A DNA stretch of 64,000 nucleotides from Burkholderia pyrrocinia (GCF_018417535.1 NZ_CP070977.1:2542001-2606000), one strand, 5' to 3'; shown: positions 10,531 through 22,562, numbered from the stretch's first letter. The notes: a model not told the origin generated them from the letters alone. Numbers and translations are program-made.

Positions 10531-11468
10531 GGCGTGACGCGCTCCGCAATGCGCATCACGGCGGACCGGGCACGCGGATTCGCGGCGACTTCCGCTTCAC
10601 TCGGAAACTGACGGCTGATGATCTTGAGCGGCGGGCTCGGGAGATCGACGGCACGGATCGGCAGGCGACGATCGACCGCAGGCGCACTGGCGTGCGCCTG
10701 CATGAATCGCTTGACGATCCGGTCCTCGAGTGAATGAAAGCTGATCACCACCAGCCGCCCCCCTTGTTCCAGCAACGACAGTGCCGCGTCTAGTACGACT
10801 TGCAGGTCCGCAAGCTCTTGATTGACGTGAATCCGTATAGCCTGAAAGGTGCGGGTTGCCGGATCCTTGCCCTTCTCACGGGTTTTGACGACGTGACCCA
10901 CGATTTGGGCAAGCTCGCCCGTGGTGTCGAGAGGCCCAAGACGGTCGGACTCTGCCCGGCGAGCAACAAGCGCCTTTGCAATCTGAAAAGCAAACCGTTC
11001 TTCCCCATAATCTCGTATCACCTCCGTCAATTCCTGCACCGAAGCCCGCGCGAGCCATTCGGCCGCCGACTCGCCACGCGTCGGATCCATTCGCATGTCC
11101 AGCGGACCATCGGCGCGGAAGCTGAAGCCGCGCGCCGGATCGTCCACCTGCGGCGAGGACACGCCCAGGTCCAGCAACACACCCGACACCTTCTCGACGC
11201 CGCGCGCCGCAAGCGCATCGCGCATCGATGCAAAGCTGTCATGCACGATCGAGAAGCGCGCATCCTCGATGCCCTGCGCCGTCTCGATCGCCCTCGGATC
11301 CTTGTCGAACGCGATCAGCCGCCCGGTCGACGCCAGCCGCGCGAGCACCGCGCGACTGTGACCGCCACGCCCGAACGTGCCGTCGACATAAACGCCGTCC
11401 GGCCGCGTCACGAGCGACTCGACCGCTTCATCCAACAGCACCGTCCGATGCCGCAATTCATTTCCCAT
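10527..11468 (-). CDS. rsmH: 16S rRNA (cytosine1402-N4)-methyltransferase RsmH
   Basis: RsmH (MraW) methylates C1402 of 16S rRNA in the decoding site using SAM. The 313-residue protein starts [17 protein letters not shown] and has the SAM-binding segment [14 protein letters not shown], the family motif [20 protein letters not shown] and the C-terminal [15 protein letters not shown]. The ATG at 11468 was taken because it gives the conserved N-terminus; an upstream in-frame start would run into mraZ. It lies 23 bases after mraZ and overlaps ftsL by ATGA. Confidence 0.96.
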   Translation of the reverse strand: MGNELRHRTVLLDEAVESLVTRPDGVYVDGTFGRGGHSRAVLARLASTGRLIAFDKDPRAIETAQGIEDARFSIVHDSFASMRDALAARGVEKVSGVLLDLGVSSPQVDDPARGFSFRADGPLDMRMDPTRGESAAEWLARASVQELTEVIRDYGEERFAFQIAKALVARRAESDRLGPLDTTGELAQIVGHVVKTREKGKDPATRTFQAIRIHVNQELADLQVVLDAALSLLEQGGRLVVISFHSLEDRIVKRFMQAHASAPAVDRRLPIRAVDLPSPPLKIISRQFPSEAEVAANPRARSAVMRIAERVTP

Positions 11469-11491
11469 CGCGGGCGTCTCCGTCACCGCAA

Positions 11492-11920
11492 TCAGAACGT
11501 GAAATTCTTCAGCGCGTCGGGCATGCCCTGCGCCATCGCTGCCTGCTCCTTCGCGTTGTAGGTCTGCGAATCCCACAGCTCGAAGTGACTACCCATTCCC
11601 AACAACATGACTTCCTTTTCCAGTCCGGCTGCCATGCGCAGCTCGGGCGATACAAGAATCCGGCCCGCGCTGTCGAGATCGACGTCCATCGCATTGCCGA
11701 GAAAAATTCGCCGCCACCAGTGCGCGTCCATCGGCAGCGCGGCGATCTTGGCGCGAAACACTTCCCATTCGGGGCGTGGAAACAGCAACAGGCAGCCGTC
11801 CGGGTGCTTGGTCACAGTCACCCGTCCTTCTGCCTGTCCTTGCAGCGCTTCGCGATAGCGAGCCGGCACCGACATCCGCCCTTTCGCATCGAGCGTCAGC
11901 GCCGACGCCCCTTGGAACAC
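11492..11920 (-). CDS. mraZ: Transcriptional regulator MraZ
   Basis: MraZ is an AbrB-like (SpoVT fold) DNA-binding protein that controls its own dcw operon. The 142-residue protein holds two MraZ repeats, each with the DxxGR core: [15 protein letters not shown] near residue 10 and [14 protein letters not shown] near residue 80. Length is typical. It is the first gene of the dcw operon. The repeat array at 11993-12028, just downstream of a sigma70-like promoter, fits the known mode of MraZ autoregulation through short direct repeats. Confidence 0.96.
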   Translation of the reverse strand: MFQGASALTLDAKGRMSVPARYREALQGQAEGRVTVTKHPDGCLLLFPRPEWEVFRAKIAALPMDAHWWRRIFLGNAMDVDLDSAGRILVSPELRMAAGLEKEVMLLGMGSHFELWDSQTYNAKEQAAMAQGMPDALKNFTF

Positions 11921-11992
11921 TTTCCGCTCTCCCGTTCAGGGCACCGAAGTACCCGACCAATGCTGAGAATTTAGCCGGAATAGCCCGCTAAA

Positions 11993-12028
11993 TCACACAA
12001 AAATACACTTTCTCACACTGTCTCCCAC
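11993..12028 (-). promoter_or_regulatory. MraZ operator: four direct repeats at 10-bp spacing
   Basis: On the minus strand four hexamers follow one another every 10 bp: GTGGGA (12028-12023), GTGTGA (12018-12013), GTGTAT (12008-12003) and GTGTGA (11998-11993), separated by GACA, GAAA and TTTT. MraZ proteins are known to bind arrays of such GTG-containing repeats upstream of mraZ. The first repeat overlaps the -10 hexamer of the promoter upstream, so bound MraZ would block initiation. Assignment to MraZ is inference from family knowledge and position. Confidence 0.8.
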
Positions 12029-12055
12029 TTTAGAGGAAGGGTGTGGCACGGTCAA
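12027..12055 (-). promoter_or_regulatory. Sigma70-type promoter of the dcw operon
   Basis: Reading the minus strand, TTGACC (12055-12050) is followed after exactly 17 bases by TAAAGT (12032-12027). This matches the -35 and -10 consensus at five and four positions. The predicted start lies around 12020, giving an mRNA leader of about 100 nt before mraZ that contains the MraZ repeats. Confidence 0.65.
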
Positions 12056-12271
12056 GGGAGCGGCCCGCTTTTTTGACGAATTTTGTTAGTTAGAACAAGG
12101 ACTTACGCGCACATGCTCATGCGGCCCCGCATTCCAAAAACCGTTATAAATGAATGAGCTAGTGCAACTTGTGAAGGTGATACGTGAGAAAGATGGGCCA
12201 GATGGGCGTGCGGACGGGGCTTTCGGGGGCGGGAAAACGAGGAATAAACGGGCGGTATCGGGGGCGGTGAA

Positions 12272-12298
12272 CCGGGGCGGCGTTACGCGTCGCCCCGG
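12272..12298. repeat. GC-rich hairpin after coq7, no U-tract
   Basis: CCGGGGCG (12272-12279) is complementary to CGCCCCGG (12291-12298), with an 11-base loop. It lies 9 bases downstream of the coq7 stop on the minus strand but has no T-run, so it is not a clear intrinsic terminator. The rest of 12056-12306 is AT-richer non-coding DNA where no gene was recognised. Confidence 0.4.
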
Positions 12299-12306
12299 CG
12301 CAAATC

Positions 12307-12933
12307 TCAGAGATAGTACGCAGTGCTCGTCATGACTTTCGACGCGGCGCGCATCAGCATCCGCGCGGGCAGCGGCAGCTCGATCCCGCCGGCGTCGGTC
12401 GCCGCCTTGCCGTGCTTCACTTCGTCGATACGCATCTGGTCGACGATCGCGCGCGACGCGGCGTCGGTCGCCGGCAGCTCGGACATATGACCTTCCAGGT
12501 GATTTTCGACCTGCCGTTCCGTCTCGGCCATGAAACCGAGGCTGACCTTATCGCCAAGCGTGCCGGCCGCCACGCCGATCGCGAGCGCACCGGCATACCA
12601 CAGCGGGTTCAGCAGGCTCGGACGCGAATCGAGCTCTTTCAGGCGGTGCGCTGTCCACGCGAGGTGATCCTCCTCCTCGCGCGCGGCCTCCTCGAACATC
12701 GCCTTCGCCGACGCCGTGCGCGCGGTGAGTTTCTGCGCCTGGTAGAGCGCCTGCGCGCAGACTTCGCCGACGTGGTTCACGCGCATCAGCCCGGCGGCAT
12801 GCGTACGCTCCGCGGGCGTCAGCTCGACATTCGGCGCGTCGGCCGGCGCGGGCACCGGCCGACTCATCCGGCTAATGCCGGTCAGCGATCGCAGGCCGCG
12901 ATCGAATTCGCTGATCAGTTCATCCAACACCAT
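12307..12933 (-). CDS. coq7: 2-polyprenyl-3-methyl-6-methoxy-1,4-benzoquinone monooxygenase (Coq7)
   Basis: Coq7 is a di-iron monooxygenase that hydroxylates demethoxyubiquinone in ubiquinone synthesis; it replaces UbiF in many betaproteobacteria. The 208-residue protein has the carboxylate-bridged di-iron motifs: [12 protein letters not shown] near residue 58, EEEDHLAW near 90, and the C-terminal Glu and EVKH pair ([12 protein letters not shown]). Start at 12933 ([13 protein letters not shown]) is preceded by AGGAG; an in-frame ATG 33 bases upstream is less likely. It is transcribed alone, divergent from the porin. Confidence 0.95.
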   Translation of the reverse strand: MVLDELISEFDRGLRSLTGISRMSRPVPAPADAPNVELTPAERTHAAGLMRVNHVGEVCAQALYQAQKLTARTASAKAMFEEAAREEEDHLAWTAHRLKELDSRPSLLNPLWYAGALAIGVAAGTLGDKVSLGFMAETERQVENHLEGHMSELPATDAASRAIVDQMRIDEVKHGKAATDAGGIELPLPARMLMRAASKVMTSTAYYL

Positions 12934-13136
12934 CCTGTTCTCCTGGCTGCATGTGCATCCGCACACGGCGAACGCACGTGTCCGCTGCGTAACCGACTTG
13001 ATTCTTCAGCGGAAATTGCGGTTAACCCGTGATTTTAACCATTGTTGCATAAAGGAAACATGGCGGCCTTGAGCTGCGGCATTTCGCTTTGTGGCAAAAA
13101 ACGGTTTTGCTACATTACGTGCGACTTCTTGCGAAG

Positions 13137-13164
13137 TTGATGGGGCCCGTCAACAGAACATAAC
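13137..13164 (+). promoter_or_regulatory. Probable porin promoter
   Basis: TTGATG (13137-13142) and CATAAC (13159-13164) are spaced by 16 bases, 45 bases upstream of the porin ATG. The match to sigma70 consensus is partial. The coq7-porin interval also holds an AT-rich stretch near 13090-13130, but no other clear signal. Confidence 0.45.
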
Positions 13165-13209
13165 TATCCGCCCCGCCAAAAAAATTCAGTGATTTTTGGA
13201 GATCCGTTA

Positions 13210-14367
13210 ATGAAAAAGTCGCTTCTCGCGCTCGTCGCGCTGGGCGCGTTCGCTGGCGCTGCCCATGCGCAAAGCAGCGTGACGCTTTACGGCATCATCG
13301 ATGAAGGCCTGCTGTTCAACAACAACGCGGGCGGCAAGCACCTGTACAGCATGGCCAGCGGCGTGATGCAAGGCAGCCGCTTCGGCCTGCGCGGCACCGA
13401 AGACCTCGGTGGCGGCCTGAAGGCGATCTTCACCCTCGAAAACGGTTTCGACGTGAACAGCGGCAAGCTCGGCCAGGGCAGCCTGATGTTCGGCCGTCAG
13501 GCTTACGTCGGCCTGTCGAGCCAGTACGGTACGGTCACGCTGGGTCGCCAGTACGACTCCGTCGTCGACTTCGTCGGCCCGCTCGAGGCAGGCGACCAGT
13601 GGGGCGGCTACATCGCTGCTCACCCGGGCGACCTCGACAACTTCAACAACGCCTACCGCGTGAACAACGCGGTCAAGTTCACGAGCCAGACGTTCGGCGG
13701 CTTCTCGTTCGGCGGCTTGTACAGCTTCGGCGGTCAGGCAGGCCAGTTCTCGAAGAACCAGGTCTGGTCGCTCGGCGCAGGCTACAACAACGGCCCGCTG
13801 GTCCTGGGCGTCGGCTACTTGAACGCACGCACGCCGGGCAACTTCGGCGGCATGTTCAACAACGGCTCGACGGCCGCGACGACGGCAGTATCGTCGCCGG
13901 TCTACGGCGCGTACGCGAACAACGCGAACACGTACCAGGTCATCGGCGCGGGCGGCGCATACACGTTCGGCGCAGCGACGATCGGCGCGACGTACTCGAA
14001 CACGAAGTTCAAGGGCTTCTCGGTCGGCCCGTTCGTGAACCAGACCGCGACGTTCAACAACGGCGAAATCAACTTCAAGTATCAGTTGACGCCGGCGCTG
14101 ATTCTCGGCGCAGCGTACGACTACACGCAAGGCAGCAAGATCGACGGCAACTCGGCGGCCAAGTACCACCAGGGCTCGCTTGGCGTCGACTACTTCCTGT
14201 CGAAGCGTACCGACGTCTACGTGATCGGCGTGTACCAGCACGCATCGGGCAACGCGCTCGACGCGAACGGCAACGTCGTTCAGGCAAAGGCAGCGATCAA
14301 CGGTCTCGCAGGGTCGAGCACCAGCAACCAGGTCGCGGCACGCGTCGGCATCCGTCACAAGTTCTAA
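13210..14367 (+). CDS. Gram-negative general porin (OmpC-like, porin_4 family)
   Basis: Trimeric 16-stranded outer-membrane porin for passive uptake of small solutes, of the type common in Burkholderia. The 385-residue precursor starts MKKSLLALVALGAFAGAAHA with a clear Sec signal peptide cleaved before QSSVTLYG, the typical first beta strand of the family. The protein then alternates aromatic-rich strands (GSRFGLRGTEDLGGGLKAIF, QYGTVTLGRQY) and ends in the beta-barrel signature RVGIRHKF with terminal Phe. Start at 13210 follows GGAG; an upstream in-frame ATG would disrupt the signal peptide. Single-gene unit with its own terminator. Confidence 0.96.
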   Translation: MKKSLLALVALGAFAGAAHAQSSVTLYGIIDEGLLFNNNAGGKHLYSMASGVMQGSRFGLRGTEDLGGGLKAIFTLENGFDVNSGKLGQGSLMFGRQAYVGLSSQYGTVTLGRQYDSVVDFVGPLEAGDQWGGYIAAHPGDLDNFNNAYRVNNAVKFTSQTFGGFSFGGLYSFGGQAGQFSKNQVWSLGAGYNNGPLVLGVGYLNARTPGNFGGMFNNGSTAATTAVSSPVYGAYANNANTYQVIGAGGAYTFGAATIGATYSNTKFKGFSVGPFVNQTATFNNGEINFKYQLTPALILGAAYDYTQGSKIDGNSAAKYHQGSLGVDYFLSKRTDVYVIGVYQHASGNALDANGNVVQAKAAINGLAGSSTSNQVAARVGIRHKF

Positions 14368-14397
14368 CCAGCTTGCCTGACAAGCCGCAGCATATTG

Positions 14398-14425
14398 AAG
14401 GCGCCTTCGGGCGCCTTTTTCTTTT
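14398..14425 (+). terminator. Rho-independent terminator of the porin gene
   Basis: Stem AAGGCGCC / GGCGCCTT with a TTCG-type loop, followed by a T-rich tail ending near 14425. It lies 30 bases after the porin stop codon. Confidence 0.9.
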
Positions 14426-14604
14426 CCAGTGCAGCGGCAAGACCGGAGCGCGACGGATCGGCCGGTCATGCAGCAAGTGTCGCCAGGGCTCCGTGCTCGT
14501 CCGCTGCGTCGAAACTCACGGTCAGCCCGGGAAACAGACTCTACCGATGGTCCCTTCGTCTCCGCGAAAAAGTGTCAGCCTATTTCAGGACGGGTCACCG
14601 CAAA

Positions 14605-14630
14605 CAAAAAAACCCGGCACAAGCCGGGCT
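14605..14630 (-). terminator. Rho-independent terminator of the acyl-CoA ligase gene
   Basis: On the minus strand AGCCCGGC, loop TTGT, GCCGGGTT and a run of Ts (plus-strand As at 14605-14612). It lies about 33 bases after the ligase stop. The 14426-14604 stretch between the two terminators holds nothing recognised. Confidence 0.85.
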
Positions 14631-14662
14631 CTTCCGTTCAACCGCGCCGCTACACGCGTCCA

Positions 14663-16336
14663 CTACGCGCGTCCGTCGCGCAACTCGCGCCGCAGGATCT
14701 TGCCGACGTTCGTTTTCGGCAGCTCCGTGCGGAATTCGACCAGTTTCGGCCGCTTGTAACCGGTGAGCCGCTCCTTGCAGTAAGCAAGGATGTCCTTGTC
14801 GGTAAGCGCCGGGTCCTTCTTCACGATGAAAAGCTTCACGGCTTCGCCGGAATGCTCGTCGGGCACGCCGACCGCTGCTACCTCGAACACGCCCGGATGC
14901 GATGCCACCACGTCCTCGACTTCGTTCGGATACACGTTGAAGCCGGACACGAGAATCATGTCCTTCTTCCGGTCGACGATCTTCACGTAGCCGCGCGCAT
15001 CCATCACGCCGACGTCGCCCGTCTTGAAGAAGCCGTCCGGGAACATGACCTTCTCGGTCTCGTCCGGCCGGTTCCAGTAGCCGGCCATCACCTGCGGCCC
15101 GCGGATACAGATCTCGCCGGGCTCGCCGAGCGCAACGTCGTTGCCGGCGTCGTCGCGAATCGCGACCTCGGTCGACGGCAGCGGCAGGCCGATCGTCCCG
15201 CTGTATTCGGTCGCCGTCACGGGGTTGCAGGTCGCCACCGGCGACGTCTCGGACAGCCCGTATCCTTCGATGATCGCGGTATGGGTCTTTTCATACCAGC
15301 GCTTCGCGACGCCCTCCTGGATCGCCATGCCGCCGCCGTTGGCGATCACGAGCTTCGACAGGTCGAGCTGATTGAATTCGGGATGGTTCAGCAGTGCGTT
15401 GTACAGCGTGTTGACCGCTGGAATCGTCGAGATCTGATAGCCCTTCAGCTCCTTGATCATGCCGGCGATGTCGCGCGGATTCGGGATCAGGATGCCCATC
15501 CCGCCCGTGCGCATCGTCAGGAAACCGCAGACGGTCAGCGCGAACACGTGATACAGCGGCAGCGCGACAACCGTCACGAACTGTTTCACCTCCGGGTACT
15601 TCTCATGCGCCGGATGGTGCCAGGCGCCGGCCTGCAGCACGTTGGACACGATGTTCCGGTGCAGCAGCGTCGCGCCCTTCGCGACGCCGGTCGTGCCGCC
15701 CGTGTATTGCAGAAACGCGACGTCGTCGGGGCCGACCTTCTGCGGCTTGAACGCCTGCCGCGCGCCTTCCGACAGTGCGGCCTTGAAGCGCGTGAACGAC
15801 GGCAACTGCCACGCAGGCACCATCTTCTTCACGTTGCGCACGACGTAATTGACGAGCCATCCCTTGATGCCCAGCAAGTCGCCCATCGACGCGACAACGA
15901 CATGCTTGACGGCCGTATTGGCGATGACGGCCTGCAGCGTCGACGCGAAATTCTCGAGGATGACGATCGCCTCGGCGCCGCTGTCCTTCAGCTGGTGTTC
16001 GAGTTCGCGCGGCGTGTAGAGCGGATTGACGTTGACGACGGTGTAGCCGGCGCGCAGTACCGCGGCGATCGTCAACGGGTACTGCAGCACGTTCGGCATC
16101 ATGATCGCGACGCGCGCACCGCGCGCCAGACCACGGGATTGCAGCCACGCGCCGAACTGGCGCGACAGCTTGTCGAGTTCGCCATACGTGATGCCCTTGC
16201 CCATGCAGACGAACGCCGTGCGGTCGCGATACTGCCGGAAGCTTTCGTCGAGGAGGTCCGGGACAGAAGGATAAGGAGACGCGTCAATTTCGGCTGGAAC
16301 GCCGGGTGGGTACGATTTCAGCCAAATTTTTTCCAT
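14663..16336 (-). CDS. fadD: Long-chain fatty-acid--CoA ligase (FadD-like)
   Basis: AMP-forming acyl-CoA synthetase that activates fatty acids for beta-oxidation at the inner membrane. The 557-residue length matches FadD. It has the ANL-family P-loop YTGGTTGVAKGA near residue 210, the A5 motif GYGLSETSP, the A7 region (TGDVGVMDARGYVKIVDRKK) and the catalytic Lys region KTNVGKILRRELRD at the C-terminus. It is preceded by a GGAGAC ribosome-binding site. Alone on the minus strand after the molybdoenzyme gene (137-base gap). Exact chain-length specificity cannot be read from sequence. Confidence 0.9.
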   Translation of the reverse strand: MEKIWLKSYPPGVPAEIDASPYPSVPDLLDESFRQYRDRTAFVCMGKGITYGELDKLSRQFGAWLQSRGLARGARVAIMMPNVLQYPLTIAAVLRAGYTVVNVNPLYTPRELEHQLKDSGAEAIVILENFASTLQAVIANTAVKHVVVASMGDLLGIKGWLVNYVVRNVKKMVPAWQLPSFTRFKAALSEGARQAFKPQKVGPDDVAFLQYTGGTTGVAKGATLLHRNIVSNVLQAGAWHHPAHEKYPEVKQFVTVVALPLYHVFALTVCGFLTMRTGGMGILIPNPRDIAGMIKELKGYQISTIPAVNTLYNALLNHPEFNQLDLSKLVIANGGGMAIQEGVAKRWYEKTHTAIIEGYGLSETSPVATCNPVTATEYSGTIGLPLPSTEVAIRDDAGNDVALGEPGEICIRGPQVMAGYWNRPDETEKVMFPDGFFKTGDVGVMDARGYVKIVDRKKDMILVSGFNVYPNEVEDVVASHPGVFEVAAVGVPDEHSGEAVKLFIVKKDPALTDKDILAYCKERLTGYKRPKLVEFRTELPKTNVGKILRRELRDGRA

Positions 16337-16472
16337 ACTGCGCGTCTCCTCACAGATTTTCGAATGGTCGTGCTAAAACGCATCGTAACGGCTCGCCCGT
16401 CCCGAGACAACAGGGTTAGATGTCCACTTCGAACTTCCGCGTAAATTTGTCTGATCATACGGGGATATTCGA

Positions 16473-18548
16473 TCAAATTCGCTCAACTTCCACAAGGCAA
16501 TCATAAAACGTCGCCGAGTTGCCGAGATCGGTCAACGCCTGGCTCGTCACCTCGTTCGCGTTCCTGCCGTCCGGTGACAACTTCTTCCACCAGATCGACA
16601 GCCCGACAACGAGCCCTGCACGTGCGCGATCGGTAATTCTCGCGAGCGCCTGCATGGATCCGCGGTCGTTGAAGATGCGTACGACGTCACCCTCCGCGAT
16701 GCCGCGCGCATTGGCGTCGGACGGGTGCATGTCGAGGCGCGGCTCGCCTTCTGTGGTGCGCAGGCTGTCGACGTTCACGAACGTGCTGTTCAGGAAGTGG
16801 CGGGCCGGCGGCGAAATCATCGCGAGCGGGTAGCGCGCGGCGAGCTCGGGCGCGGCCTCTGCCGATTCGAATGGCGGCAGGTAGTCGGGAACGGGGTCCA
16901 TGCCCATCTGCTCGAGCCGCGGGCTATAGAACTCGCACTTGCCGGACGGCGTGCGGAAACCGCCATTCGCGAACGGCGCGTCCGGTAGCTTCAGCTTCAG
17001 CCAGCCGTCCCGCTTCAGCGTGTCCCAGTCGCTGTCGAGCGCCGGATCGTCCCACCGGAGCGCCGCGCGCGCGACCTCTTCGTCGCTGTGATAGAGCGCG
17101 GGCTCGTCGAGCCCCATGCTGCGTGCGATGCCGCGAAAGATCTCCGTGTTCGGCCGTGCGTCTCCCACCGGCGGAATCGACGGCAGGTTCGCCATCACGT
17201 AGGTGTGGCCGTACGATTTGTGGATGTCCAGATGCTCGAGCTGCGTGGTCGCCGGCAGTACGATGTCGGCGAAGTCGACGGTATCTGTCTTGAAATGCTC
17301 GAGAACGACCGTGAACAGGTCTTCTCGCGCGAAACCTGCGGCGACCTTCGAAGAATCCGGTGCGACGGCCACCGGATTCGAGTTGTACACGATCACCGCT
17401 TCGACCTTCGGCCCGAATGTTGCGTCTCCCGCGTGCAACAGCGCATCGCCGATCGCGTTCATGTTAATGATGCGAGGCAGCTTGTGCGGCCAGCCCGGCA
17501 TCAAATCCGGGCGCAGCAGCGCCGCCTGGTTGACCGGCGCGGATTCCGACGACGAGAGCAACAGCCCGCCAGCCCTATCCCGCCAGGCCCCCGTCAGCGC
17601 CGGCAGGCTCGCAATCGCGCGCACGGCGTTGCCGCCGCCGCGGACGCGCTGCATGCCGTAGTTGAGGCGAATCGACGCCTTGCGGGTGGCGCCGTAGCGA
17701 CGCGCAAGGTCGATCAGCTCCGACGCGTCGATGCCGCAGATCTGTGCAACACGTTCCGGCGGATAGGACATCGCCCGCGTCTTGAGCGCGTCGAAGCCGA
17801 GCGTATGGCTGCCGATGTAGTCGTGATCGAGCAGGTCTTCGGTAATCAGCACGTGCATCATGCCGAGCGCAAACGCGCCGTCGGTACCGGGCTTCAATGC
17901 GATGTGCTGATGGCATTTTTCCGCTGTCAGCGAGCGGTACGGGTCGATCGCGACAAGATTCGCGCCGCGGCGCTTCGCTTCCTGCGCACGCGTCCAGAAA
18001 TGCAGGCTCGACGCGATCGGGTTCGCGCCCCAGATCAGAATCAGCTCGCTCTCCTCGAAATGCTCGAGGTGCATGCCGAGGCTTCCGCCATAGGTGTAAC
18101 GCAGCCCCGCTGCGCCGGCCGCCGCACAGATCGCGCGCTCGAGCCGCGATGCACCGAGCTTGTGGAAGAACCGCTGGGCGATGCCCTCGCCCTGCACGAG
18201 CCCCATCGTCCCCGCATAGCTGTACGGCAGGATCGCTTCCGGCGCACGCGCGGCGATTTCACCGAGGCGACGGCCGATCTCGTCGAACGCTTCGTTCCAG
18301 CTGATCGGTACGAAACGCCCTTCCCCCTTCGCGCCGACACGCTTGAGCGGAACCGTCAGGCGATCGGGATGATGAACCCGATCGGCATACCGGCTGACCT
18401 TCGTGCACAACACGCCCTGCGTCGGCGGATGGTCGGGATCGCCCGTGACCTTGATCGCCTTGCCGTTCTCGACGGTCACACGCATGGCGCACGTGTCCGG
18501 ACAATCGTGCGGGCAAACGGCCCGGGCTATCTGGGTGGCGGCGTTCAT
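16473..18548 (-). CDS. Molybdopterin (bis-MGD) oxidoreductase with 4Fe-4S cluster
   Basis: Member of the DMSO-reductase / formate-dehydrogenase superfamily. The 691-residue protein begins with a 4Fe-4S motif, Cys12-x3-Cys16-x3-Cys20 and a fourth Cys48 (CPHDCPDTC and VLCTK). The central molybdopterin domain contains YSYAGTMGLVQGEG and LILIWGANPIASSLHF, and a C-terminal molydop-binding domain (YPLAMISPPARHFLNSTF). No Tat signal is visible, so it is probably cytoplasmic. The ATG at 18548 is preferred over one 30 bases upstream because the iron-sulfur motif then starts at the usual position. No electron-transfer subunit is adjacent, so the substrate cannot be inferred. Confidence 0.85.
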   Translation of the reverse strand: MNAATQIARAVCPHDCPDTCAMRVTVENGKAIKVTGDPDHPPTQGVLCTKVSRYADRVHHPDRLTVPLKRVGAKGEGRFVPISWNEAFDEIGRRLGEIAARAPEAILPYSYAGTMGLVQGEGIAQRFFHKLGASRLERAICAAAGAAGLRYTYGGSLGMHLEHFEESELILIWGANPIASSLHFWTRAQEAKRRGANLVAIDPYRSLTAEKCHQHIALKPGTDGAFALGMMHVLITEDLLDHDYIGSHTLGFDALKTRAMSYPPERVAQICGIDASELIDLARRYGATRKASIRLNYGMQRVRGGGNAVRAIASLPALTGAWRDRAGGLLLSSSESAPVNQAALLRPDLMPGWPHKLPRIINMNAIGDALLHAGDATFGPKVEAVIVYNSNPVAVAPDSSKVAAGFAREDLFTVVLEHFKTDTVDFADIVLPATTQLEHLDIHKSYGHTYVMANLPSIPPVGDARPNTEIFRGIARSMGLDEPALYHSDEEVARAALRWDDPALDSDWDTLKRDGWLKLKLPDAPFANGGFRTPSGKCEFYSPRLEQMGMDPVPDYLPPFESAEAAPELAARYPLAMISPPARHFLNSTFVNVDSLRTTEGEPRLDMHPSDANARGIAEGDVVRIFNDRGSMQALARITDRARAGLVVGLSIWWKKLSPDGRNANEVTSQALTDLGNSATFYDCLVEVERI

Positions 18549-18960
18549 CGTTTTGGATGCAGAGGTGGGGATTCGCAAATTTTACGTGGATGCGCTGAAT
18601 AAAGCGTTCATTTCGTACGGATCCTGGGTTATTTGACCGAGGAGCGATTGCGGGAGCGGGGGTTTAGTGGCGGCGCGCGTCTTTTGCAGAGAGAAACCGT
18701 GCAGCCAATTCCGCACTCGTCGTGGACGATGGGAAATTCATCACGCATGACCGTGCTTGTCGATACGTGCAGCGGAAGAGATTGCGATTTTGATTGAAGA
18801 TGCAATCAATAGGCCAGTGAATCACAAAAGATATCGGCTATTGAGAGAATACGACACTTCATTCAGGCGCGCTTGGGAGGTCGACTTGGACGCCTTCGGC
18901 GCCTCAGTTCCGACCACGCTGCCCCTTGCTCGGCCGGCCTGCAATTTGGCCGCGCCAATG
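18549..18960. other. Intergenic region between molybdoenzyme gene and rrn operon
   Basis: About 410 bases with lower GC than the flanking genes. A TTG-started plus-strand frame from 18757 reads AAEEIAILIEDAINRPV and on for about 50 plausible residues, but it runs into the rrn terminator, has no ribosome-binding site and is not recognised. It may be a gene remnant. No other feature is seen. Confidence 0.4.
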
Positions 18961-18989
18961 CAAAAACCCCCGCCTTTCGGGCGGGGGTT
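18961..18989 (-). terminator. Terminator of the rrn operon
   Basis: Perfect 10-bp stem AACCCCCGCC / GGCGGGGGTT with a 5-base loop, followed on the minus strand by TTTTG. It lies just downstream of the 5S 3' end. Confidence 0.92.
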
Positions 18990-19003
18990 CTTGGCTTAGG
19001 GAG

Positions 19004-19117
19004 CCTGACGATTACCTACTTTCACACGGGAATCCGCACTATCATCGGCGTAGAGTCGTTTCACGGTCCTGTTCGGGATGGGAAGGGGTGGGACCGACTC
19101 GCTATGGTCATCAGGCA
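19004..19117 (-). rRNA. rrf: 5S ribosomal RNA
   Basis: Minus-strand sequence begins TGCCTGATGACCATAGC and ends in GTCAGG(CTC), which pair to form helix I. Internal conserved blocks CCATCCCGAACAGG and GTGAAAC are present. Ends are estimated from helix I pairing and may be off by a few bases. Last gene of the rrn operon, 152 bases after 23S. Confidence 0.96.
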
Positions 19118-19269
19118 AAGAGGGTTGTTCTGCTGGCGTGGCCAACAGAACCAATCTGGGAAGAAGCAGTAATTTAGGTTGTGTGTATCACACACGAGAA
19201 TCCAACCCGTCTCTCTCGGATGGCAGCACGTGCATCGCACGGCGCTCATCTACAAGGCAGACTTGTTAT

Positions 19270-22151
<2,882 letters not shown>

Positions 22152-22325
22152 CTATAACGAGTCTGTCTCGTTACAGGTTGAGTTCTCGCGTTGTGCCGTA
22201 TTCCAAAATCGAGTCGAACATGAAGTTCGAATCATCTTGAGATACATCGATACAATCACAACCCGGATAGTTTTCACGTCCATCTCATAGACGCTTCCGC
22301 TATCCAAATTACTTGCTTCTTCCAG

Positions 22326-22337
22326 ATTGTTAAAGAA
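22326..22337 (-). promoter_or_regulatory. boxA antitermination site in the 16S-23S spacer
   Basis: Minus strand TTCTTTAACAAT matches the rrn boxA element bound by NusB/S10. It lies between tRNA-Ala and 23S, the usual second boxA position. Confidence 0.65.
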
Positions 22338-22447
22338 CGACAGCCGATATGGTGTTACTCATATCACTCTGACTGGCTCAATCGCCAATGGCAAATGCTC
22401 GTCTCACACGTCACTTTCGTGTGATCCAAACGCTTCCCATTGAAGAT

Positions 22448-22523
22448 TGGTGGAGGCAGACGGGATCGAACCGACGACCCCCTGCTTGCAAAGCAGGTGC
22501 TCTCCCAGCTGAGCTATGCCCCC
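22448..22523 (-). tRNA. tRNA-Ala (anticodon TGC)
   Basis: 76-nt cloverleaf on the minus strand beginning GGGGGCATAGCTCAGC, with anticodon loop TTTGCAA, T-loop GGTTCGATCCC and an encoded CCA end. Lies in the 16S-23S spacer after tRNA-Ile. Confidence 0.98.
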
Positions 22524-22562
22524 ATGTACAGAGACCTCAGGTACCCACATACCGCCAGACAA

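Noticed and set aside
12150..12335. 61-codon plus-strand ORF upstream of coq7
   Set aside because: No ribosome-binding site, biased composition, overlaps the coq7 3' end and resembles no protein.
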